Source: Azorinus chamasolen
Taxonomy: Eukaryota; Mollusca; Bivalvia; Cardiida; Solecurtidae
Assembly: GCA_963576725.1 (NCBI GenBank)
Contig: OY755244.1
Coordinates: 80,971,121-81,035,120 of the forward strand
Reading direction: 5' to 3'
DNA: 64,000 bases
Below are positions 17,294 through 30,000 of this stretch, piece after piece (position 1 is the stretch's first letter; each line of letters opens with the position of its first letter). The notes under the pieces were generated by a model. The model worked only from the letters and a program-made list of their open reading frames with translations. It did no database searches and had not been told where the DNA came from. The translations under genes and the position numbers were made by a program.

Positions 17294-18238
17294 TTATATT
17301 ATATATAGGAGCGTTCTGTTTTTACTTTAAAGTTCGGTGTCCCTTTTTTTATTTTCGTACCCTTCCCCACCCACGATAGTTTCTCTCTGTCCCTCCTTTA
17401 GGTTTTTTTACATTTTTACTAATCTCACTGTCCCTCCTTTTGGAGGAGTAAGTTTTTTTTTACTACCCCTTCCCCACCCACGATAGTTTCTCTCTGTCCC
17501 TCCTTTAGGTTTTTTTACATTTTTACTAATCTCACTGTCCCTCCTTTTGGAGGAGTAAGTTTTTTTTTACTACCCCTCCTACCCCCGAGGAGTTTCTTGT
17601 GTCCCTCCGGTCTGTCCCTCCTTTTGGAGGAGTAAGTTTTTTTTTTTACTACCCCTCCTACCCCCGAGGAGTTTCTTGTGTCCCTCCGGGCTGTCCCTCC
17701 TTTTGGAGGAGTAAGTTTTTTTTACTACCCCTCCTACCCCCGAGGAGTTTCTTGTGTCCCTCCGGGCTGTCCCTCCTTTTGGAGGAGTAAGTTTTTTTTT
17801 ACTACCCCTCCTACCCCCGAGGAGTTTCTTGTGTCCCTCCGGTCTGTCCCTCCTTTTGGAGGAGTAAGTGGTTTTTTTACTACCCCTCCTACCCCCGAGG
17901 AGTTTCTTGTGTCCCTCCGGGCTGTCCCTCCTTTTGGAGGAGTAAGTTTTTTTTACTACCCCTCCTACCCCCGAGGAGTTTCTCGTGTCCCTCCGGGCTG
18001 TCCCTCCTTTTGGAGGAGTAAGTTTTTTTTACTACCCCTCCTACCCCTGAATAGTTTCTTGTGTCCCTCCTTTAGGTTTTTTTTTTTTTTTACCTCAATG
18101 ATATATATACAAAATAGGGTGTTCTGGCACACCGGGCGAGGTGAGCCGAGCCAGTATGGCGAGGCGAGCCGAGTGAGGTCACGTGACCTTGTGTCACGTG
18201 ACCGGAGGTGGGCCAGAACCCCTATTTTGTATATATAT
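17101..18238 (-). repeat. Right terminal inverted repeat of the Polinton-like element
   Basis: Reverse complement of 1336-2467 with few differences. It begins TCGGGGGGTATC and ends CCCCTATTTTGTATATATAT. It contains the mirrored (TAA)n tract (about 17160-17300), the mirrored half-palindrome (17304-17328), the 76-78 bp tandem units (about 17345-18085) and the 138-bp foldback tip (18101-18238). Confidence 0.95.
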
Positions 18239-18243
18239 CATGG
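18239..18243. repeat. Target-site duplication CATGG, right copy
   Basis: Follows the right TIR directly and matches 1331-1335. Confidence 0.85.
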
Positions 18244-18286
18244 GTAAAGAAGGAGAAATGTATTTCAAAATTCAGCAAGAGAAGGG
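18239..18286 (+). mobile_element. Right part of the split TTAA MITE
   Basis: CATGGGTAAAGAAGGAGAAA to GAGAAGGG, followed by TTAA (18287-18290), matches the end of the intact MITE at 59729-59970. Confidence 0.8.
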
Positions 18287-18290
18287 TTAA

Positions 18291-20160
18291 GAAAGATTCT
18301 ACTGTACCATTATTTTATTAATCAGCTCTGATCTAATACTCCACAATTCACTGGAATGAACTAATTATCTCTGCAATAAAACCTCGCCAATTCGACTTTT
18401 TTCGAAAAAAAATATTGAGAACTTTTTCGGGCAGATGGCTGCTGAATGCAGGGTAAAAATCACGCAGACAGCTCCATGTGGAGTTATATTCGACCAATAC
18501 TTCGTACAAATCATTCAACACCAATAAATGTACATATATTAAAATAATTGTAAGTACCCACTTTCCAACAGTACATACATATTAAGTTAACCCTTTACTC
18601 CATGAATATTCATGTAAGATATAATGACTTATTTTATATAATAATAATAATTGCTCATGAACACGTGGTATTTTGGCCATGGCAGAAACAGTAGACTCAT
18701 ATCAATAGTATTTCACAAGCAAACACAGAAGACCTATATCAGACGGCTCCTTCTGATCTGGGTCTACTCTGTTTGCAAATGCGTAGAAATGCGTATATTT
18801 ATGGAGTAAATTTATAAATATTTGTATTACCCCCGTCTTCTTTACAAATGCGTTAAAATGCGGCATGTAAAATGTTCAGGCAGTAAACCAGGATACTGTG
18901 GCTTAGGGGGAGGAATCGTATACTCCGTAATTTTAATCGTTTAAATTTATCCACATAATGCAGGCGGATTTAGAGGGGGCGGAGCCGGCGTACGCCCCCC
19001 CCCCCCTAAAATTGCCAATACAAATTGTTTAAGTAATATTTTAGAAGTACATACAGTGAAATCTCTCTATAACGACCACTAAATTGTGCTTTAAAATTAG
19101 TTGGTATCTAGAGCAGGTGGCTGCTTAAAGCAAGGTGAAAGTAAAACAGAACGCTCCTGTTTTACTTTCACCTTGCTTTAAGCAGGCACCTACCTTTAAC
19201 ACAAAATAATTAATGTAATTTAGTGGTCGTTGTATCTACTTAAAATCAATAAAACATTGATTCAGTAGGAGTGTTTTATTTCCCTCACCTAATTAGGCTC
19301 TTACAAACACACTATTTATTTATGTCATCAAACATAAAAATCTACGCCCCCACCTCCAAAATAATGTCTGCCTCCCCCCAATCTAAAATCCTGGATCCGC
19401 ACCTATAATGCATTCACTGCCATGATTACTCACATCGGAATACTATAAAAACACCTCTAAACCGGACGTTAATCTAGTATTACAGTATCTATAGATCTGC
19501 CAAATGAGCTTTCTGTATGACTTTCACCCTGCATTAAGCAACCGCCTGCCTAAAACACATACATTGTTCTTTATTGAAAGTCCGACTCATATGGGATACT
19601 CTTTTAAATTCCCCTTCTTATGCATAACCCTTCACTCCATGAATATTTTCACACTGTGAAATGATGACATCATGAATATTAATATGATTTTTTTTGCCAA
19701 ATCAGAAATATATTACTCTATAGGCAAATAGAACAGACTCGGATCAGACGGATCCTATATGAGCCGTCTGATTTGGGTCTACTCTGTTTGCAAATTCGTG
19801 AAAACACGTTTATATGAAGGAAATGGTTAAATAAACATAGGCGACAGAGTTTTATGTTTCATTCTGGCGGTTAAAGTTTAAGTAGCACTCAAGTCCGCTT
19901 ACGCCAAAGTATAATGATATGTAATGAAGTTTAAGAAAATATCCATGCTTTGCATGCACTTTTAAGTACATGTATATTTTAGTATATGTACAGTGAAACC
20001 TGTCGGAAGCGGCCTTCAAATGGGTCTGTAAGGCAGGTAGTGGCTTAATGTAGGTCAAAAGTAATACAGAAAGCTCCTATAGGAGCTTTCTGCTTTACTT
20101 TTGCCCTGTATTAAGCAACCGCCTGTATTTTAAGACTCGTATGATAAATAAATGAATGGC
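18291..20160. repeat. Palindromic MITEs and low-copy DNA, no gene seen
   Basis: Includes GCAAACAGAGTAGAC-type palindromes near 18712-18790 and 19728-19800. A CAGT-ended MITE lies at about 19055-19240 with the AACAGAACGCTCC arm, and another at about 19990-20165. A poly-C-bearing repeat (GCGGATTTAGAGG...ATCCTGGATCCGC) spans about 18961-19406. No exon was recognised. Confidence 0.65.
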
Positions 20161-20165
20161 CGCTA

Positions 20166-20640
20166 AGTATAGGTTCTTCTATATGCCGATTTTGTATTCA
20201 AACTGTTTCTATTTTTTATACCTATTGCTTTCGCCACATCCGGGATCAGCCGTGCGTTTAGTAAAGGACGACTCCCATAATAACTGGTATGGTAACAGTT
20301 CACATCTAGAGAAATGCAAATCGTCTGTATGCTATGTTTAATATTCACCAAGAGTGTTTATATCTGTGTGATATTGTGTCATTTCTTCAAAGCAGAGTAC
20401 ATGTAGCTAGCCTACAAAACGTTGCACAAGTTGCGTCTTGCCTGAGGTTTTGCCGGAAGTTAACGAAGACCTCCGTTAGCGCGAAGATGGAGAAACAATG
20501 TAATACATGTAAATAAAACTGGGTGAAGTTCCATATTTTTAAGTGAATCGGTTTTATTGTTATTTGCATTCCCCGTGAATATTAATGAACGAATTTATTA
20601 CTGTACAAATGTACATGGACTGAATGGTTATAATTACACA
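20166..20640. other. Repeat-poor stretch with a possible 5' leader/exon
   Basis: One of few stretches here without recognisable repeats. A CCGGAAGT (ETS-like) motif at 20451-20458 precedes an ATG at 20487, which opens seven codons before an ACAT|GTAAAT donor-like site. It could be the first exon of the downstream galectin, but no link is shown. Confidence 0.25.
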
Positions 20641-20664
20641 TTCACAATGACATGTTGCAAATGT

Positions 20665-20840
20665 ATATAACCCTTATCCATCTAACCACACTCTTACTTA
20701 TCCATCTAACCACACTCTTACTCATCCATCTAACCACACTCTTACTTATCCATCTAACCACACTCTTACTCACCCATCTAACCACACTCTCATACTCACA
20801 CATCCATCTAACACACACTCACTTTTTAATCCCCCACCGC
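20665..20840 (+). repeat. 23-24 bp minisatellite (TTATCCATCTAACCACACTC units)
   Basis: About seven units of CCATCTAACCACACTCTTAC with small changes, followed by a poly-G tract (20849-20858) and a GTCTGTCTGTC microsatellite. Confidence 0.85.
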
Positions 20841-20859
20841 ATAGCAGAGGGGGGGGGTA

Positions 20860-21930
20860 TAGGAATGGCCTTCGTCTGTCTGTCTGTCTGTCAGTCCGTC
20901 TGTCTGTCTGTCCGTAACAATTTCGTGTCCGCTCCATATCTCCTATACCCCTTGAAGGATTTTCAAGAAACTTGCCTCAAATGTTAACCAAGTTGAGACG
21001 ATGTGCAGAACATATGTGGCAGATATGTCGGCTCAAGGTCAAGGTCACATTTGAAGGTCAAGGGTTTTAACCTTCAATTTCCATTGCATTTTTGTGTCCG
21101 CTCCATATCTTCTAAACCCTTTGAAGGATTTTCATAAAACTTGAGTCAAATATTAACCAAATTAAGACGATGTGCAGAACACACGTGGCAGTCATGTCGG
21201 CTCAAGTTCAAGGTCACATTTGAAGGTCAAGTGTTTAAACCTTCAGTTGCCATTACAGTTTCGTGTCCGTTCCATATCTTCTAAACCTTTTGAAGGATTT
21301 TCATAATACTTGAGTCAAATATTAAATGAATTGAGACGATGTGCAGAACCCATGCGGCAGTCATGTTGACTCAAGGTCAAGGTCACGTTTGAAGGTCAAG
21401 TGTTCCAACCTTTAATTTCCGTTACATTTTCGTGTCCGCTCCATATCTTCTAAAGCCTTTGAAGGATTTTCATAAAAGTTTAGTTAAATGTTAGCTAAAT
21501 TGAGACGATGTGCAGAACACATGTGCCAGTCATGTCGGCTCAAGGTCAAGGTCACATTTGAAGATCAAGTGTTCTTACCTTCAATTTCCATTATAGTTTC
21601 GTTATCTCCTATACCCCTTGAAGGATTTTCAAGAAACTTGCCTCAAATGTTAACCACGTTAAGACAATGTGCAGAACATATGTGGCAGTCATGTCGGCTC
21701 AAGGTCAAGGTCACATTTGAAGGCCAAATGATTTAATCTTCAATTTCCATTACATTTCGTGTCCGCTCCATATCTTCTAAACCATTTGAAGGATTTTCAT
21801 AAAACTTGAGTCAAATATTAACCGAATTGAGATGATGTGCAGAACACATGTGGCAGTCATGTCGGCTCAAGGTCAAGGTCAAGGTCACATTTGAAAGTCG
21901 TGTTCTTACCTTCAGTTTCCATTATATTTG
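20860..21930. repeat. Microsatellite-headed tandem repeat, about 168-bp units x6
   Basis: Starts with a CTGTCTGTCTGTC run, followed by six diverged units that each begin near TTTCGTGTCCGCTCCATATC (about 20921, 21090, 21258, 21427, 21597, 21757) and contain GGCTCAAGGTCAAGGTCACA. The layout of short microsatellite plus tandem core resembles bivalve pearl-type non-autonomous elements. Confidence 0.75.
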
Positions 21931-21939
21931 ATAGACCAT

Positions 21940-23960
21940 GTGTACTCTAACTTTGACACCCAGTCCGGAGTGTTTCCACTACCTTACACAGACCATTTCT
22001 TGACCTGGATTGTGCTACCACAGTGAAAACATTATTGGTAATTAACAATTGCAATATTATTACACTTTGTCAAATTAAATACTATCTTGTCTTGTGTTGT
22101 CTTATCCTAATGCATGAAATGCAGTTTTAAAACCCATTGTATCACCTTAAGGTCAATGTCTTAATTTAGGTGGCGGCGGTGGGGGATATAGCTGTCCTTT
22201 GGACTGCCTTGTGCATACAGCTTGGACCCAGATGAGAGGCCAAGTAACTCGGTCTCTCATCAAGATCTAAACTCGGTCAATAGTTTGTTAACAGCTTCGA
22301 ATAGGAAATAATAAAAATTGTACCAGCTCCAGATTGGATAAGATATCATTTTCTACAGCGGGAGAGTTAATTCTTTCCCTCCTACTGACGCATTTTGACG
22401 CCTCTGTGGAAGCCATTTTTGAAACCAATGTAATAAATAGAGCATTTGCTCCATATCAAACAAAAACTACCATCAGCATTTTGCACCGGTATATTCAGTA
22501 ACACATCGGTAGGTCAAAGGAGTGATTATTGAGGTACTGTAAGGCAGGTGGTAGCTAAATACAGAACAAAATATATACATGTACCGATGGCTCCATCGCA
22601 GCTCTATGCATTGTGTCCGTTATACAACCACCTGATTTTAAAGCCACACATGTTTGTCCACCGAATGGTTTATATTGGGAGATTCTACTATAGGTTAAGT
22701 TTTAGACCCAACCTCTTTGAATAAATATACCGAAAAGGAGCATTAACTGTTGAAAAAGAAATTTTTAGAATTGTGTAGTTTTCACACCATTTTGATGAAT
22801 AGAGCATTTGCTCCTATGGAGCAAATGCTCTATTTATCACAATGGTTTCAAAATGTGACTTTTACAGGGGCGCTAAAATGCGTCAACTAGGAGGGCATGT
22901 GTTAACACATTCCCGCATATATAACGCATTTTTACGTATTTGCAAACAGAGTAGACCCATGGCAGATCAAACGGCTCCTTGACAACTAGGATCTTGATGA
23001 GACACAATGTTACTTGGCGTCTCATCTGGATTCAAGCTACGTTGCAAATGTGAGTCAGGTGGCGGTTAAATGGATAAGGTTTTACCCTCTTCTTCATATA
23101 AACGCCTTTTCACACATTTGAAAACAGAGACGACCCAGATCAGACGGTTCCTATAGGTGCCTCATGATCAGGCTATAGATTTGATTCTACAATTTTTGTC
23201 ACAGCAAAAAAGTCCCTTTAAAAGTTTACATTATAAAAAATGAGCTGATAAATATCCATGCATGTTTTCATCATTAAGAACTTACATGAATATTGTACAG
23301 GGAAATGCTGTATGGTGTTAAATTAGTTCACATTTGTGTACTCTAAATGGTGATATCGAGCTACTTTCGGTTTTAACGATATCCCAGCAGACGGCAGCCA
23401 TAACAAAAATAGCATGCTGTCTTGCAGCTCATTAATGACTAGGTGTTTAATCACTAATGGACTCTAAAATATAAAAGCAAGACAAGAATAAACAAAAACC
23501 AGTATGGTTGTTTGGCATTACATAATTATTTGTTAATGAACTATATATGATGAACGTTTAGCCTGCTATGGGCGGATGGGTGATTACTCATGCAAACAGT
23601 TTGAATCCAGATGAGGCGCCGAGTAACTCGGCGTCTCATCAAGTCCAAATTCTTTGACATCCCGGTCCCTGCTTATAAAGCTTTTTAGTTGAGTCTGAGT
23701 TCGTTCTCAAGCTTTTGATTGTTCAGATTTGAGTTCTCAAGCTTTTGATTGGTCAGATTTGAGCCAAAGGCTCAAATCTGACCAATCAAAAACTTGAGAA
23801 CGAACCCAGAGTCAACTAAAAGTTTTATAAGCATGGACTCAGATTGTAATTTGGTAGACAAAATGATTATGGCTTGAATGTTGAAAATGAAGCGAGTGAA
23901 ACATATCTGTAAAAATAATTTGCTCAGCCGGCTAAAGGTTAGTCAAGAATGCTTATAGTG
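21940..23960. repeat. Region of palindromic MITEs, no exon identified
   Basis: Contains an AGAGCATTTGCTCC palindrome (about 22791-22851), B-type GCAAACAGAG copies (about 22936 and 23110), an ACTCGGCGTCTCATC palindrome (about 23588-23655) and a long inverted repeat with GATTGGTCAGATTTGAGCC arms (about 23665-23836). The missing 5' exon(s) of galectin CRD1 would be expected at or before this region but were not found. Confidence 0.6.
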
Positions 23961-23973
23961 TGTTCTTTTCCAG

Positions 23974-24055
23974 ATTTGCTATCAATCTACAAGGTGGTGA
24001 ACATAATGAAAGAGGGATTGCACTTCACTTCAATCCGAGGTTCAACCAAAACCAG
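23974..24055 (+). CDS. Galectin exon, CRD1 (H-N-R motif)
   Basis: Acceptor TGTTCTTTTCCAG. The exon encodes FAINLQGGEHNERGIALHFN plus PRFNQNQ in phase with the next exon. It starts with the third base of a codon, as CRD2's equivalent exon does. The donor is CAG|GCAAGT, a GC rather than a GT donor. Confidence 0.88.
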
Positions 24056-27000
24056 GCAAGTGTATTGTTGTGACATACTTTAAATATTAACCCTTTCACC
24101 GCCGATGTCGCAAAAATGCACCACGGCAAATAGTGCAGTCCCAGACCAGACGCCGCCTTTTCAATTTTTGCCTCAAACACTATTTCTATATCTGTGCTTT
24201 GTTCCTTTGAAATTTGCATTTATTTATCTCATTTCCTTATTTATCTAATGATTTAAAAAAAATTGGTTTGCAGACGACAATTAGAAATTTGAAGTCGAAA
24301 GGGTTATACATAAATACTTGAATAGCTCTGATCTAATATTTCGACCACTAAGGGCCTATTTCAAAGATTATCATGTCAAAATACTCGTCACATTTTTATA
24401 CGCCCGTTTGAAAAAACGGGACGTATTATGGAATGGCGCTGTCTGTCCGTCTGGTTGTCTGGTTGTCTGTCCGTCTGTAACATCTCTAACTCAAGTTCCG
24501 CTTGGTGGATCCTTCTCAAATTTAGCCACAATGTTTATCTAGACATGCTACAGTAGCCTGCCAAGTCCCGGCTCATTCATCCAAGGTCAAGGTCGCTTAA
24601 TTGGACTTAGAATTTGCGTTTAGCATTTGCGTTAAGCAAAAATGTTAACCTCAATTTATGTGGAACAAGTCCACTTATTTACATAACACTTTGTGATAAA
24701 GCTTTGAAACTTGGAACACTTGTTCACCGTCACAACCTTCATCTGTAGGCAAGAGTAAATAACTCTGTCAAGCATTTTGACTGAATTATGCCCCTTTTTA
24801 ACTTAGAATTTTTGGTTAAGGCTTCGTTAAAGTCCATTTATTTACATAACCCTTTGAGATAAAGCTTTTAAACTTAGAACACTTGTTCACCGTCACAACC
24901 TTCACCTGTAGGCAAGAGAAAATAACTCTGTCAAGCATTTTGACCCAATTATGCCCCTTTTTAACTTAGAATGTTAAGGCTTTGTTAAAGTCCATTTATT
25001 TACATAACCCTTTGAGATAAAGCTTATAAACTTGGGACACTTGTTCACCATCACAATCTTGACCTGTAGACAAGAGTACATAACTCTTTCAAGCATTTTG
25101 CCAGAATCATTCCCCTTTTTAACTTAGAATTTTTGGTTAAGGCTTTGTTAAAGTCCATTTATTTACATAACCCTTTGAGATAAAGCTTTTAACCTTGGAA
25201 CACATGTTCACCATCACAAGCTTTACCTGTAGGCAAGAGTACATAACTCTGTCCAACATTTTGACAGAATTATGCCCCCTTTTTAGCGTTGAATTTTTGG
25301 TTAAGGTTTTGGTTAAAGTCCACAGATTTACATAATCCTTTCAGATAAAGCTTTTAAACTTGAAACATTTGTTCACCATCACAAGCTTCATCTTCATCTC
25401 AAGCATTTAGACACAATTATGGCACTTTTTAATTTAGAATTTTTGGTTAAGGTTTTTTGTTAAAGTATGCCTATTTACAACCTTGAAACTTGGTCGCAAA
25501 ATTGGACTTAGAATTTGAATTTAGCAAATACGTTAACCCCAATTTATGTTGAACAAAACCTCGACGGGCGTATATTGTGCCCACTGGCACTCTTGTTGTT
25601 ACATGCATTCATTATTTACTAAGGCTTTCCGACAGAGGCTTTCCTGTCGGCGTACATGAAAAGAGGGCAGCATGATAGCCTAAGCCGATTGTAAAAAGAT
25701 GCAGTATGTTGTAGTACTATATGATTATGTCCCTTTTTAATGAATTATTAATATAATAACATATTTGAGGAGGGAAGCAAGAAAATGGGTATGTCCAATA
25801 AAATTTTTTTACAAAGTTTGTAAGCAAACTATAGTGTTACAGCCTAAAGTACAATACATTTACTCGTTTTTGTTCGTTTCGCAAGCTTTTACGGATCGCC
25901 TCATATTTATAAAAGCCCACGCATGGTTAGCTTGACGTGTTCTTTGTTAAAAATAGCGAACCAATGTCTCATCACCTGTTAAGAGATCTGAAAATTTCCT
26001 TTGAGTATAATGTGGGTATATTTCAGTAGTTGTTTGGCCCTCAAAACACGATTGCATAATTGTTTGTCCTTCAAAAGTCGATTGCATTTTGGTCCTCGTT
26101 AAGTTAATCGGGAATCCACCGTGCATAAATTGGATTAACTTTAAATTTAACCCTTTCACCATCGCAGTCGCATAAATGCAGCACGACAAATAGTGCAGTC
26201 CCAGATAAGACGCCGCCTTTTCAAGGCGGCGTCTGATCAGGGACTTCACTGATTGTCTCACCCCCTATTTCTATATACCGGATATGTGCTTTATTCCTTC
26301 GAAATTTGCATTTATTTATCTCATTTCATTATTTTACTGAATGATTTAACAAACTTTGAATGCAGACGACAATTAGATATTCGGCGCCGAAAGGGTTAAA
26401 TTTTCTTAAGAAATGAAATGAAGCACCTAACTGCCGAACAGTCAGGCGATCATTTATCGAAATATTTCGAATATTCTGAAACGGCCTTAACCTTTAGCAC
26501 TCTACTGGGACTTTTTGATAACACTTGCAAACCGTTTTGGATCCAGGTGAGACGCGGCGTCACATCAGGCTCCAAACAGTTTGTCACTCTGGCACAGGTT
26601 TTTGAAAAGAAGTTTGAAAAGAAAAAGGTACTTATAGAATGGAATCAGACGACAATATTTGCAGGCGACAATTACTCAGAATGCAGAAACGTCTAACCTA
26701 TTTAACCCCCCACCACACACACACACACACACGAGTAACAGTGCTGTGTGACTTCATTGTTCCCATAAGTGTCACACAGTTTTGTGAATTGATAATGCCA
26801 CTGAACCAAGTTTATTCCTACCTTTCATAAAATAACTTATTTCGATTTCACTTACCATACTTTTTATACCCCCCTTTTGAAAAAATGGGGGTATATTGCT
26901 TTGCACATGTCGGTCTGTCGGTCGGTCGGTCGGTCTGTCTGTCGGTCGGTCGGTCGGTCGCTCGGTAGATCGATGGTTTCCGAACGATAACTAATAAACG

Positions 27001-30000
27001 ACTTGGCATAGAATCTTCAAACTTGCTGTGGTGGTTGGTCATGACAAGTAGATGACCCCTATTGTTTTTGAGGTCACTAGGTCAAAGGTCAAGGTCACAA
27101 TGGCCTGAAATGGTGAAATAGTTTCCGATCAATAACTGCTCAAAGGTTTGGCTTGGGATCTTCAAACTTGCTGTGGTGGTTGGTCATAACCACTGGATGA
27201 CCCCTACTGTTTTTGAGGTCACTAGGTCAAAGGTCAAGGTCACCATGACCTTAACTGATTAAATGGTTTCCGATCAATAACTGCTCAAGGGTTTGGCTTA
27301 GAATCTTCAAACTTGCTTAGGTGGTTGGTCATGACAACTAGATGAGCCCTTTTGTTTTTGAGGTCACTAGGTCAAAGGTCAAGGTCACCATGACCTTAAC
27401 TGGTGAAATCGTTTTCGATCAATAACTGCTCAAGGGTTTGGCTTAGGATCTTCAAACTTGCTGTGGTGGTTGGTCATGACCACTAGATGACCCCTACAGT
27501 TTTTGAGGTCACTAGATCAAAGGTCAAGGTCACCATGACCTTAACTGGTTATATGGTTTCCAATCAATAACTGCCCAAGGGTTTGGCTTAGAATCTTCAA
27601 ACTTGCTGCAGTAGTTGGTCATGACCACTGGGTGACCCCTATTGTTTTTGAGGTCACTAGGTCAAAGGTCAAGATCACCATGACCTTAACTGGTAGATTG
27701 GTTTCTGATCAATAACTGTTCAAGAGTTTGGCTTAGGATCTTCAAATTTGCTTAGGTTGTTGGTCATGACAACTAGATGAGCCCTGTTGTTTTTGAGGTC
27801 ACTAGGTCAAAGGTCAAGGTCACCATGACCTTAACTGGTGAAATGGTTAATGGTCAGTAACTGCTCAAGGGTTTGACTTAGGATCTTCAAACTTGCTTAG
27901 GTTGTTGGTCATGACCACTAGATGACCCCTATTGTTTTTGAGGTCACTAGATCAAAGGTCAAGGTCACCATGACATTAACTGGTGAAATGGTTTCCAATC
28001 AATAACTGCTCAAGGGTTTGGCTTAGGATCTTCAAACTTAACTTGCTGTGGTGGTTGGTCATGACTACTAGATGACCCCTATTGTTTTTGAGGTCACTAG
28101 GTCAAAGATCAAGGTCATCATGAGCTTAACTGATGAAATTGTTTCCGATTAATAACTGCTCAATGGTTTGGTTCGGGATCTTAAAACTTGCTGTGGTGAT
28201 TAGTCATGACCACTAGATGACCCCTATATTTGAGGTCACTAGATCAAAGGTCAGGGGGTCTGGGGGTTATACATGTTTTACAAACATCTCTTGTTTCCAA
28301 CCAAATTTTGCGTTAATGCAATGTCTACGTGTAGTCACACTTGCCACACTTACGAGCACAAGAGACGGACTTATTCAGCACCAAAGTAAAATGTATTGCA
28401 TAAATACTTGAATTGCTCTAATCTAATATTTCGACCACTAAGGGCCTTTTTCAAAGATTATCATGTCAAAATACACGTCACATTTTTGTTACATGCATTC
28501 GGCCATAAATTTAAAGAGATTATATTTTCTTCATTGTAAAATGTATTGATTCACTGAAGACGATAGACTGACATTTAAAACACTGCAGCACAAAGGCTTA
28601 ACACACTTTAACTTAGCACTGCAAAGTATTGATATACTGAACACTGCAACATCATAGCTCGACATCCCAATTATGGTAGCACAAAGGGTTGGCATGCACT
28701 GTGCGTTACCATCATACACACTGCAGGGCAAGAGAAACACAAGAGGTTTACCCTCTGAACTTTGCAGCACAAGAAGCGGAGCTATTAATCATTGAAATGC
28801 ATGAGGTTGACCCACTGAACATTGCAGCACAAGAGGCTTAGCCATTGAACATTGAAACATATGAGATTGACAAGCTGAACAATGCCGAACAAGAGGCTTA
28901 ACCATTAAATACTACAACACAAAAGATTGACCAAAAACACATTAATCTGAGACACTAAACATTGCAACATATATGCTGACCCATTTGATTCATTGGCCAT
29001 TAAAGCACAAGATGTTTAGTCATTGCACATTGCAACACAACAGGTTGTCCTGTTGAACATTGCAGCACATGAGGTTAATCAATTGAACTGTACTGCACAT
29101 GACATTGATCCATTGAAAACTGCAGCACACGAGGTTGACCCATTGAACATTGCAGCGCATGAGATTGGCCATTGAACAATGCAACACATGAGATTGACCC
29201 ATTGAAAATTGCAGCACCTGAGGTTGATCCATGAAACATAGCAGCACATGAGGTTGATCCATTGAGCATTACAGAACATGGAGTTGGTCCATTTCTTTGC
29301 AGCACATAAGGTTGATCCATCGAGCATTACAGCACATGGAGTTGGTCCATTGCTTTGCAGCACATACGACTGATCCATTGAGCATTACAGAACATGGAGT
29401 TGGTCCATTGCTTTGCAGCACATAAGGTTGATCCATCGAGCATTACAGCACATGGAGTTGATCCATTGCTTTGCAGCACATACGACTGATCCATTGAGCA
29501 TTACAGCACATGGGTTGGTCCATTGCTTTGCAGCACACGAGGTTGATCCATTGAGCATTACAGCACATGAGGTTGGTCCATTGCTTTGCAGCACACGAGG
29601 TTGATCCATTGAGCATTACAACACATGGGGTTGATCCATGAACTCTGCAGCTTATGAGGTTGAACCATTAAACGTTATAGCATATGATGTTCACCACTGA
29701 ACACTTCAGCACTATAAGTTGATGATTGAACACTGCGGCACATGCGATTAACCCTCTAAACATTGCACAGCATGAGGTTGATCCATTGAACATTTCAACA
29801 CATGATGTTAACCCACATTAAACATTGTAACACACGAAGTTAACCAAATAAACTCTGCAGCACAGGCGAAGGAATCATTAAACATTGCAGCACTATATGT
29901 TGATCCATTGAACATTGTAGCAAATAAGACTGGTCTTCTGAACATTGCAACACACGGTGTTGATTTATTAAACACTATAGATTGACCCATTGAACATTGA

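Larger units (their letters stand above)
1336..18238. mobile_element. Complete Polinton/Maverick-like element, about 16.9 kb
   Basis: The element is bounded by near-identical inverted repeats of about 1132 and 1138 bp and by a CATGG target duplication. It carries the Polinton hallmark genes: family B DNA polymerase of the protein-primed type, rve-family DDE integrase and FtsK/HerA/A32-like packaging ATPase. It also carries a likely capsid gene set (7044-8309, 5759-6406, 6409-7026). Most genes run on the + strand. The polymerase and a 413-residue tail-anchored protein are on the minus strand. No adenain-like protease was recognised. The recognised frames are uninterrupted, which suggests recent insertion. 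Such elements have both transposon and virus-like traits (Polintons, adintoviruses). Whether this copy makes particles is unknown. Confidence 0.95.

Noticed and set aside
21940..22025. Frame with GVFPLPYTDHFLTWIVLPQ considered as the missing CRD1 exon
   Set aside because: The phase would fit the next exon, but it is about 13 residues too short and lacks the Gly pattern of galectin first strands. The donor is weak.
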